The translations under genes were made by a program, and so were the position numbers. From the NCBI GenBank assembly GCA_945885645.1, contig CAMCYV010000110.1, positions 1 through 5,192 on the forward strand: a stretch of 5,192 bases of DNA, read 5' to 3'. The notes beneath the pieces were generated by a model, which was not told where the DNA came from, ran no database searches, and saw only the letters and a program-made list of their open reading frames with translations. This DNA comes from Bifidobacterium breve (GTDB lineage: Bacteria > Actinomycetota > Actinomycetes > S36-B12). Of this stretch, positions 1 through 4,813 are shown piece after piece; position 1 is the stretch's first letter, and each line of letters begins with the position of its first letter.

Positions 1-1332
1 GATCTTGCTTCAACCGCAAACCTTCCCGTCGTGGCAATTGTGGGTCGCCCCAATGTGGGCAAATCAACCCTGGTGAACCGCATGATTGGTCGCCGGGAAG
101 CCGTTGTGGAAGACGTGCCCGGAGTGACGCGCGATCGAGTGAGTTACGAAGCTGAGTGGAATGGCCGAAAGTTCCTAGTGATGGACACTGGCGGTTGGGA
201 GCGCAACACTCGAGGCATTCACGCCCAAATTGCGGCGCAGGCCGAGCGAGCTATTAATGAGTCCGATGTCGTCGTGTTCGTTGTTGATGCAATGGTCGGT
301 GCAACAACATCAGATGAATATGTCGTGGAAGTAATTCGCAAATCTGGTAAACCCGCAATCCTCGTTGCCACGAAAGCCGATGATCACAATGCTGAATTAG
401 AAGCGACGGCACTGTGGGGGCTAGGGCTAGGGGAGCCGCATCCTGTTTCGGGCCTGCACGGCCGACGCTCGGGAGACCTGCTCGACGCAATCGTGAAGGT
501 GCTTCCTGAGACAGGATCGGGTCAAAGTAAGGAAGGTGCGCCCCGAAGGGTGGCGTTGTTGGGCAAGCCAAACGTGGGAAAATCTTCACTGCTCAATGCC
601 CTTGCGGACTCAAATCGGGTTGTGGTCGACGATGTGGCGGGAACAACGGTTGACCCAGTTGATGAACTTGTTGAAATCAAGGACCGACTGTGGTGGTTTG
701 TTGACACCGCCGGTATTCGGCGTCGGGCGAAGGAGGCTTCCGGTCACGAGTATTACGCAACATTGAGAACTCAGGCGGCGCTTGATCGGGCTGAGGTTGC
801 GATTGTCCTCGTTGACGCGTCTGAACCATTAAGCGAACAGGATCAGCGAATAATCACCATGGTGATTGAGTCCGGGCGGGCTCTGGTTATTGCTTTCAAT
901 AAGTGGGATCTGACAGATGAGGACCGTCGGGGATACCTAGCGAAGGAGATTGATCGGGATTTAGCGTCAGTCGCGTGGGCTCCGACAGTCAATATCTCGG
1001 CCAAGACGAAGCGTCACGTGGAAAAATTAGCGCCAGCGCTCGAATTGGCTTTGGACAACTGGGATTCCCGGATTCCAACCGGCGCACTGAACCGGTTTAT
1101 CGCTGACTTGACGGCTGCGCACCCCCACCCATTGCGTGGTGGCAAGCAACCGCGCATTCTTTTCGGTACCCAAGTTTCCGCGTCGCCACCAACATTCGCC
1201 CTGTTTACTACCGGGTTCCTAGAGGCTGGATATCGCAGATTTATCGAACGGCGGTTGCGCGAGGACTTTGGCTTCGATGGCACTCCCATTCGAATCGTCA
1301 TGCGTGTCCGTGAAAAGCGGTCTCGTCGCTAG
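1..1332 (+). CDS. der: Ribosome assembly GTPase Der (EngA), 5'-partial
   Basis: Der is a double-GTPase needed for maturation of the 50S ribosomal subunit; it acts in the cytoplasm on pre-50S particles. The frame is open from base 1, so the true start lies left of the window; the GTG at 31 codes for a conserved valine just before the first P-loop and is not the start. Numbering from that valine, GTPase domain 1 has G1 GRPNVGKS (5-12), G3 DTGG (52-55) and a G4-like TKAD (114-117) where NKxD is usual. Domain 2 has GKPNVGKS (178-185), AGTT in switch I, DTAG (225-228) and a normal NKWD (290-293). The C-terminal part, from about 350, is the KH-like domain with the family's TQ...PPTF signature, and it ends in a basic tail. 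The 443 codons present are close to full family length, so few residues are missing. In many actinobacteria cmk lies directly upstream, but that cannot be seen here. Identification is certain. Confidence 0.97.
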   Translation, partial: DLASTANLPVVAIVGRPNVGKSTLVNRMIGRREAVVEDVPGVTRDRVSYEAEWNGRKFLVMDTGGWERNTRGIHAQIAAQAERAINESDVVVFVVDAMVGATTSDEYVVEVIRKSGKPAILVATKADDHNAELEATALWGLGLGEPHPVSGLHGRRSGDLLDAIVKVLPETGSGQSKEGAPRRVALLGKPNVGKSSLLNALADSNRVVVDDVAGTTVDPVDELVEIKDRLWWFVDTAGIRRRAKEASGHEYYATLRTQAALDRAEVAIVLVDASEPLSEQDQRIITMVIESGRALVIAFNKWDLTDEDRRGYLAKEIDRDLASVAWAPTVNISAKTKRHVEKLAPALELALDNWDSRIPTGALNRFIADLTAAHPHPLRGGKQPRILFGTQVSASPPTFALFTTGFLEAGYRRFIERRLREDFGFDGTPIRIVMRVREKRSRR

Positions 1333-1362
1333 AGGTGTTCAATTGGTTTCGCAATCATGAGA

Positions 1363-1368
1363 TAGGGT
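1363..1368 (+). promoter_or_regulatory. Putative -10 element for tRNA-Pro
   Basis: TAGGGT fits the TAnnnT pattern and would place transcription start near 1375, a few bases before the mature tRNA 5' end at 1383. A possible -35 (TTGGTT, 1343-1348) is only 14 bp away, which is short, so this is a weak -10-only call. The same hexamer lies in front of the small membrane protein gene on the other strand. Confidence 0.35.
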
Positions 1369-1382
1369 TGCTACTCGTGTCG

Positions 1383-1456
1383 CGGGCTGTGGCGCAGTTT
1401 GGTAGCGCGTCCGGCTGGGGGCCGGAAGGCCGCAGGTTCAAGTCCTGTCAGCCCGA
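1383..1456 (+). tRNA. tRNA-Pro (anticodon GGG)
   Basis: A full cloverleaf can be drawn over 74 nt. The acceptor stem is CGGGCTG with CAGCCCG. The D stem is GCGC/GCGC around the loop AGTTTGGTA. The anticodon stem TCCGG/CCGGA encloses CTGGGGG, with anticodon GGG at 1417-1419. The T stem GCAGG/CCTGT has one G-U pair and encloses TTCAAGT. The discriminator is A, and CCA is not encoded (CAA follows), so CCA must be added by the nucleotidyltransferase. The gene reads Pro CCC codons, and CCU by wobble. It lies 50 nt after the der stop codon and may be co-transcribed with der or use its own promoter. Confidence 0.97.
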
Positions 1457-1497
1457 CAAAGATAGTTCGGTTGCGAAGATGGTTTGGTCGCAGAAGC

Positions 1498-1785
1498 CTA
1501 GACGACAGCCATGATGACGGCGATGATGAGCGAAGCAACGGCGAAGTACCACAACACAACACCGATCGCCGCAATACGAAGAGGTGCCCGGTACTCGCCT
1601 GCAGCGATGGTGAATGCACGGTGGTAGATCGTGTGAAAGCCCGTAGCGGCCCTGCGTGCATCACCTGATGGATCGCGTTGGGACCAGTAGCTTCGCTCGC
1701 TGGACAAACCCAGCAGCACGAAAACAAGCCCAAATATGAAAAAGGCGATTGCAAAGAACACGACGGTCTCGGTTGCGATACTCAC
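1498..1785 (-). CDS. Small two-helix membrane protein, function unknown
   Basis: This is a 95-residue protein I do not recognise. A hydrophobic helix spans about residues 7-27, and a second, about 69-94, runs to the extreme C-terminus. Between them is a polar segment of about 40 residues rich in Arg, Ser and aromatic residues. There is no cleavable signal peptide motif, so it is probably an integral membrane protein with two crossings. The start is GTG at 1785: an in-frame TAG lies 9-12 nt upstream, so no earlier start exists. A TAnnnT hexamer (TAGGGT) ends exactly 6 nt before that GTG, which favours a leaderless mRNA. An overlapping ATG at 1789 is in another frame. The gene is divergent from zapE and its 3' end faces tRNA-Pro. 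The clear helix pattern and start geometry make it more likely real than the longer overlapping ORF in another frame on the same strand. Confidence 0.75.
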   Translation of the reverse strand: MSIATETVVFFAIAFFIFGLVFVLLGLSSERSYWSQRDPSGDARRAATGFHTIYHRAFTIAAGEYRAPLRIAAIGVVLWYFAVASLIIAVIMAVV

Positions 1786-1791
1786 CCATGA

Positions 1792-1797
1792 ACCCTA
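1792..1797 (-). promoter_or_regulatory. -10 element, leaderless start of small membrane protein gene
   Basis: On the minus strand TAGGGT occupies -12 to -7 relative to the GTG start at 1785, the geometry expected when transcription begins on the first base of the start codon. I see no convincing -35 hexamer. Confidence 0.5.
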
Positions 1798-1804
1798 CTG
1801 GGCC

Positions 1805-1810
1805 TAAAGT
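1805..1810 (+). promoter_or_regulatory. -10 element, leaderless start of zapE
   Basis: TAAAGT occupies -12 to -7 relative to the GTG at 1817 and directly abuts the alternative ATG at 1811. An ATG lying inside the -10 to +1 spacer could not be on the transcript, so this element argues for GTG 1817 as the start of zapE. No good -35 was found. Confidence 0.5.
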
Positions 1811-1816
1811 ATGGGG

Positions 1817-2827
1817 GTGCAGCGACTCGTAGACGTGTTCCCGTCGGTCAGTGCAAGCCAGATTGTTGCCGAGTTGATCCCGCCGCAGCAGTTTGCTGAT
1901 TCAAGTTTTGTGAACTACATCCCCAGCCGTGATGAACCGACCCAAGTTGCTGCTCGAGAAGGCGTCGAGGCGTTCGCGCAACGAGTGGGAACGCCGGCTC
2001 CCAAAGGATTCTTTAAAAAAATTAAAATTCCTGAAGGTCGCCCCGGGGTCTACCTCGATGGAGGGTTCGGCGTCGGAAAAACTCACTTGCTAGCCGCCCT
2101 CTGGCATGCGGCACCTCAGCCCAAATCTTTCGGCACTTTCGTTGAATACACGAATGTAATTGGGCTGCTCGGATTTCGAAATGCTGTCGAGCAATTCGCC
2201 AATCGTCAACTCGTGTGTATCGACGAATTTGAACTGGATGACCCGGGGGATACGGTTCTTATGTCAACATTTCTCAACGAACTTGTAGATCGCGGAGTTA
2301 ACGTCGCAGCGACATCCAATACGCTACCGGACCGTTTGGGTGAAGAACGTTTTGCAGCGGACAATTTTCTGCGCGAAATTCAAGGATTGTCGGCTCACTT
2401 CGACGTGATTCGGATCGAGGGCCCCGATTACCGTCAGCGTAACTTGGAATTGAACCAGAAAGTATTCACGCACTCTGGGGTCGAGAAAATCTGTGCAGCG
2501 ACTAGTGAGGCTGCGCTGGACGAATGGCAGGACCTTCTGGATCACCTGTCCAAGGTTCACCCTGCCCAATATGGACCCATGGTGGAAAACTTATCTTTGC
2601 TAGGGTTGCAAAACGTGAGTGTGGTTCGAAATGAGAACCAAGCCCTGAGAGTAGTGAGTCTGGTTGATCGGCTGTATGACCGTTCAGTACCACTAGTGAA
2701 CAGCGGGGTGGACATTACGAGCATTTTCACCGACTCAATGCTTACGGGTGGTTACCGGAAAAAATATTTTCGAGCGCTTTCCCGGCTCGCCGCGCTTGCC
2801 CAATTGGGCGCACTAATGGTTGAGTAG
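1817..2827 (+). CDS. zapE: AFG1-like ATPase ZapE
   Basis: This is an AAA+ ATPase of the AFG1/ZapE family. In E. coli ZapE interacts with FtsZ at the constricting division ring; in actinobacteria the role is little studied. Numbered from the ATG at 1811, it has the N-terminal family block (RLVD, then a PP-containing segment and F..Y.P), Walker A GGFGVGKT (84-91), Walker B hydrophobics followed by IDEFELDD (from about 137) and a sensor-like ATSN (167-170). Next comes the family's AADNFLREIQGLS region and a C-terminal lid-like region. About 336 residues is normal length for actinobacterial members. I chose GTG 1817, giving MQRLVD, because a -10 hexamer ends 6 nt before it; ATG 1811 would add two residues and has no Shine-Dalgarno. 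The gene is divergent from the small membrane protein gene and 4 nt upstream of the GlsB-like gene, so it is probably first in a two-gene operon. The family is clear; a role in division here is inferred. Confidence 0.93.
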   Translation: MQRLVDVFPSVSASQIVAELIPPQQFADSSFVNYIPSRDEPTQVAAREGVEAFAQRVGTPAPKGFFKKIKIPEGRPGVYLDGGFGVGKTHLLAALWHAAPQPKSFGTFVEYTNVIGLLGFRNAVEQFANRQLVCIDEFELDDPGDTVLMSTFLNELVDRGVNVAATSNTLPDRLGEERFAADNFLREIQGLSAHFDVIRIEGPDYRQRNLELNQKVFTHSGVEKICAATSEAALDEWQDLLDHLSKVHPAQYGPMVENLSLLGLQNVSVVRNENQALRVVSLVDRLYDRSVPLVNSGVDITSIFTDSMLTGGYRKKYFRALSRLAALAQLGALMVE

Positions 2828-2831
2828 GATC

Positions 2832-3083
2832 ATGGAAATTTCCGGCCTCCTCAGCGGCCTCTTTGTTGGAATAGTTATCGGACTCATTGCTCGAATCTTG
2901 GTACCGAGCATGCAGCCCATCGGATGCTTCGTCACCGTTCTCATTGGCGTCGTCGGTGGGGCGGGAGGGGCATTGATCGGTAACGCTGCGCAATGGGGTT
3001 TCTGGCTTACATTCGGAACCCAAATCCTGATCGCGACCATTCTTGTTGCAATCGTGGCGGCTGCCTTTAAGAGGGGAACTTAA
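2832..3083 (+). CDS. GlsB/YeaQ/YmgE-type small membrane protein
   Basis: This 83-residue protein fits the transglycosylase-associated (GlsB/YeaQ/YmgE) family of small inner-membrane proteins, often linked to stress but without a defined biochemical function. Three hydrophobic segments are visible: about 5-24, 30-50 and 56-79. The glycine-rich middle helix after a PIGC turn and the family-like GLIARILVP stretch at the end of helix 1 support the call. It ends in a short basic tail (KRGT). ATG 2832 was chosen; an in-frame TTG at 2820 overlaps the zapE stop and would add only four residues. AGGA lies just 2 nt before the ATG, too close for a normal ribosome binding site, so translation is probably coupled to zapE, whose stop ends 4 nt upstream. 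The last 17 nt overlap the 3' end of the convergent CoA-transferase gene. Confidence 0.85.
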   Translation: MEISGLLSGLFVGIVIGLIARILVPSMQPIGCFVTVLIGVVGGAGGALIGNAAQWGFWLTFGTQILIATILVAIVAAAFKRGT

Positions 3084-4158
3084 TCGCCGGGTATTGGCCG
3101 TTAATTCTCAGTGGAAGCGAGGGCATCAGTAAATGTTGCTCACTGACGACAACCTTCGCGAGTTGTTGGCTGGCGGCAGGGTCATTGAGTAAGTCTTCTG
3201 GCATGGCGAGGAGATCTGCTGGGACGTCGGCAAGCCGCAAGACCTTAACGAGTTCGGCACTGGAATAGTTCGCAAAGGCCAGCGAGATAATTTCCTTCAA
3301 CTCATCTTGGTGAGCAACTCGAGAGCTATTGGTTGCAAAGCGAGGGTCGGCTAATAGGTCTGGTAAACCAATACTGCTGACAAGCCGGGTGAATACGGCA
3401 TCGCCACCAACACCGATCATGATCTGGCCATCGCGTGTTGGAAACAAGCCATATGGGGAAAAGGCGGGATGACCGGTTCCCGCCCGAGTAGACGCTTCCC
3501 CGGTGAATTGATGTGCGAGCAGGTGATAGGCGCTCCAGTTCACCCCTGTCTCAAACAGTGACGTGGAAATACTTGATCCAAGTCCTGTGATTGACTTCTG
3601 ATAAAGGGCGGCGAGCACGCCAATTGCCAGCCACATTCCCGAACCCATGTCCAGGATCGAAACTCCAGCACGGGCCGGTTCAGTTCCACCAGTAACTCCG
3701 ATAATTCCTGTTCGGGCCTGGACTACTCCGTCGTATCCGGGCTGGTCCAATTCATCGGGATGCGGTCCGTAGGCGTTGAGAAAAGCGGTCACCAATCCTG
3801 GGAAAGCCGACGATAGGGCAACCGCATCTAATCCAAGGTCTGCGAGCTTGTGCGGTCTTAGATTGCTCACCAAAACATCAGCCGTGGCGAGCATCTCGAA
3901 CAAATTTTCCCGATCGATGTGAAGTCGCAAGTCCAATGTGACAAATGATTTATTGCGATTGACCACATAGAAATATGCCGAGACGTCATCTTTCGTTGGT
4001 GACATCCGACGACTGTCATCACCAGCTGGAGGTTCAATATGGATTACTTCTGCGCCTAAATCAGCCAGAATTGCAGCACTGAAAGGCGCGGCGATATTGG
4101 ATGAAAGGTCTACAACCACAACACCCGCAAGTGGCAGGGGTTGTTCATGGGATGGCAC
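3067..4158 (-). CDS. Family III (CaiB/BaiF) CoA-transferase
   Basis: The family moves CoA between carboxylic acids in the cytoplasm through an aspartyl-CoA anhydride, or in racemase relatives epimerises 2-methylacyl-CoAs. Typical features, numbered from the upstream ATG at 4188, are LAGVVVVDLS (20-29), ADLGAEVIHIEPPAGDDSR (42-60), NRNKS...LDL (77-87), VSNLRP (107-112), GYD (151-153) and SILDMGSGMW (177-186). Asp180 in the last motif aligns with the catalytic aspartate of formyl-CoA transferase. The start is uncertain: ATG 4188 gives 373 residues, while GTG 4158 gives 363, begins close to the conserved block, and has TACTCT exactly at -12 to -7. I prefer GTG 4158. The protein stops at KFPS, lacking the LGEHT-type tail of many members. 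Its 3' end overlaps the convergent GlsB-like gene by 17 nt. No partner gene hints at the substrate. Confidence 0.92.
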   Translation of the reverse strand: MPSHEQPLPLAGVVVVDLSSNIAAPFSAAILADLGAEVIHIEPPAGDDSRRMSPTKDDVSAYFYVVNRNKSFVTLDLRLHIDRENLFEMLATADVLVSNLRPHKLADLGLDAVALSSAFPGLVTAFLNAYGPHPDELDQPGYDGVVQARTGIIGVTGGTEPARAGVSILDMGSGMWLAIGVLAALYQKSITGLGSSISTSLFETGVNWSAYHLLAHQFTGEASTRAGTGHPAFSPYGLFPTRDGQIMIGVGGDAVFTRLVSSIGLPDLLADPRFATNSSRVAHQDELKEIISLAFANYSSAELVKVLRLADVPADLLAMPEDLLNDPAASQQLAKVVVSEQHLLMPSLPLRINGQYPAIKFPS

Positions 4159-4164
4159 GTTCAC

Positions 4165-4170
4165 AGAGTA
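4165..4170 (-). promoter_or_regulatory. -10 element, possible leaderless start of CoA-transferase
   Basis: On the minus strand TACTCT occupies -12 to -7 relative to GTG 4158. This matches the geometry seen for zapE and the small membrane protein gene. If used, it excludes the upstream ATG at 4188. Confidence 0.4.
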
Positions 4171-4201
4171 CTGGAAATCAACGCACATTCATCAGGACCG
4201 T

Positions 4202-4212
4202 GTAAGACTTAC
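4202..4212. repeat. 11-bp perfect palindrome between divergent genes
   Basis: GTAAG-A-CTTAC is an inverted repeat with 5-bp arms around a single A. It lies between the CoA-transferase start and the 60-codon ORF, and its left arm covers the candidate -10 (TAAGAC) of the latter. Its position suggests a possible operator for a regulator of one or both genes, but the arms are short and chance is a fair explanation. Confidence 0.25.
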
Positions 4213-4215
4213 GCC

Positions 4216-4398
4216 ATGGACTACTTTGCTATGTTGGAGGAAATCCAACGAAATGGTGGAGTAGCTCAAATTGAGTACGCAAGTGAACTGCTCACGCGAA
4301 TCGCGGCCAATCCTGACGACTCTCGTCTGTATGAAGAGGCACATTCGCTCTATGACTCTTATGTGAATGATCCATATTTGACCAGGAATCAGGACTGA
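4216..4398 (+). CDS. Small hypothetical protein, 60 residues
   Basis: I do not recognise this protein. From ATG 4216 it reads 60 residues: acidic, soluble-looking and probably mostly helical, with aromatic residues throughout (YF near the start, then several Tyr) and an NPDD turn in the middle. There is no signal peptide, membrane helix, cysteine or metal-binding motif. In-frame codons continue upstream to an ATG at 4141, but that stretch overlaps the 5' end of the divergent CoA-transferase gene and reads as its antisense. ATG 4216 therefore looks right. There is no Shine-Dalgarno; TAAGAC lies 7 nt upstream, so a leaderless mRNA is possible. The stop is 27 nt from the 3' end of the convergent tRNA-Val. 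The amino-acid composition looks protein-like, but an ORF this short could be spurious. Confidence 0.55.
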   Translation: MDYFAMLEEIQRNGGVAQIEYASELLTRIAANPDDSRLYEEAHSLYDSYVNDPYLTRNQD

Positions 4399-4425
4399 AC
4401 TGGCCGTCTGCTTACAGCAAGAAAG

Positions 4426-4498
4426 TGGGCGATACAGGAATCGAACCTGTGACCTCTTCCATGTCAAGGAAGCGCGCTAACCCCTGCGCCAATCGCCC
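4426..4498 (-). tRNA. tRNA-Val (anticodon GAC)
   Basis: A 73-nt cloverleaf is complete on the minus strand. The acceptor is GGGCGAT/ATCGCCC with discriminator A, and the D stem is GCGC/GCGC. The anticodon stem CTTCC/GGAAG encloses TTGACAT, giving anticodon GAC, and the T stem ACAGG/CCTGT encloses TTCGATT. CCA is not encoded. It is the last gene of the three-tRNA cluster, 38 nt after tRNA-Cys. No strong terminator is seen downstream, only a 4-bp hairpin (TGCT-TAC-AGCA, 4409-4419). Confidence 0.97.
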
Positions 4499-4536
4499 GT
4501 TGTAGAACTCAATTCAGTTGTGGTGTTGCAGGTGAG

Positions 4537-4607
4537 AGGTGGAGACGGGATTTGAACCCGTGTACACGGCTTTGCAGGCCGTTGCCTCGCCTCTCGGCCA
4601 CTCCACC
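4537..4607 (-). tRNA. tRNA-Cys (anticodon GCA)
   Basis: This is a 71-nt cloverleaf on the minus strand. The acceptor GGTGGAG/CTCCACC carries discriminator U73, an identity element for cysteinyl-tRNA synthetase. The anticodon loop CTGCAAA carries GCA, and the T stem ACGGG/CCCGT encloses TTCAAAT. The D arm is compact, as is usual for bacterial tRNA-Cys. CCA is not encoded. It is the middle gene of the Gly-Cys-Val cluster, 31 nt after tRNA-Gly. Confidence 0.97.
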
Positions 4608-4638
4608 AGATGGGTTTGTGATATTCGCGAACCCTTCG

Positions 4639-4711
4639 AGCGGACGACGGGATTCGAACCCGCGACCCTCACCTTGGCAAGGTGATGCGCTACCAGCTGC
4701 GCTACGTCCGC
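4639..4711 (-). tRNA. tRNA-Gly (anticodon GCC)
   Basis: This is a 73-nt cloverleaf on the minus strand. The acceptor is GCGGACG/CGTCCGC with discriminator U73, as expected for bacterial glycine tRNAs. The D stem is GCGC/GCGC, and the anticodon stem CACCT/AGGTG encloses TGCCA, so the loop centres on anticodon GCC. The T stem GCGGG/CCCGT encloses TTCGAAT. CCA is not encoded. It is the first gene of the cluster and sits about 30 nt downstream of the likely promoter. Confidence 0.97.
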
Positions 4712-4746
4712 ACACTCACGGGCGTGTGCCCATCAAGCGAGAGCCA

Positions 4747-4776
4747 ACACTATCTGACCACGAATCACAGGCCCAA
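4747..4776 (-). promoter_or_regulatory. Putative promoter of tRNA Gly-Cys-Val cluster
   Basis: On the minus strand TTGGGC (4776-4771) and TAGTGT (4752-4747) are separated by 18 bp, a standard spacing for the housekeeping sigma factor. The predicted start near 4740 gives a leader of about 28 nt before tRNA-Gly, to be removed by RNase P. The -35 matches TTGACA only partly. A second possible -10 on this strand (TATAGC, within 4805-4810) would give a longer leader. Confidence 0.45.
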
Positions 4777-4806
4777 AGCGGAGGTCTTTAGAGGACCCGG
4801 GCAGGC

Positions 4807-4812
4807 TATAAC
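4807..4812 (+). promoter_or_regulatory. Putative -10 element near pabB start
   Basis: TATAAC is a good -10 match but ends only 1 nt before the ATG at 4814. If active on this strand, the transcript would begin near 4819 and translation would need the in-frame ATG at 4859. The surrounding ten bases, GGCTATAACC, are nearly symmetric, so the element could equally serve the minus strand. Confidence 0.25.
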
Positions 4813-4813
4813 C

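Noticed and set aside
1472..1492. Possible terminator hairpin after tRNA-Pro (TGCGA ... TCGCA)
   Set aside because: The stem is only 5 bp with a 12-nt loop (11 if trimmed) and no following T-run, so it is too weak to call.
1399..1668. 89-codon plus-strand frame beginning inside tRNA-Pro
   Set aside because: It starts within the tRNA, has no initiation signal, and its N-terminal sequence is the familiar translation of a tRNA gene.
1371..1754. 127-codon open frame on the minus strand across tRNA-Pro and the small membrane protein gene
   Set aside because: It runs through the tRNA gene antisense and shares most of its DNA with the 95-codon membrane protein frame, which has a clear helix pattern and start. 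The product resembles a spurious tRNA-antisense translation.
2742..3040. Minus-strand open frames opposite the GlsB-like gene
   Set aside because: They overlap the zapE end and the GlsB-like membrane protein, have no initiation signal, and look like antisense shadows of GC-biased coding DNA.
4780..4784. Perfect GGAGG Shine-Dalgarno-like sequence in the tRNA/pabB spacer
   Set aside because: No ATG, GTG or TTG lies at a usable distance downstream on this strand. It is 29 nt from the pabB ATG, too far to act.
4509..4791. Open frames on both strands across the tRNA-Cys and tRNA-Gly genes
   Set aside because: They are translations of tRNA sequence (typical GFESR / DSNPRPS strings) and overlap two well-formed cloverleaves.
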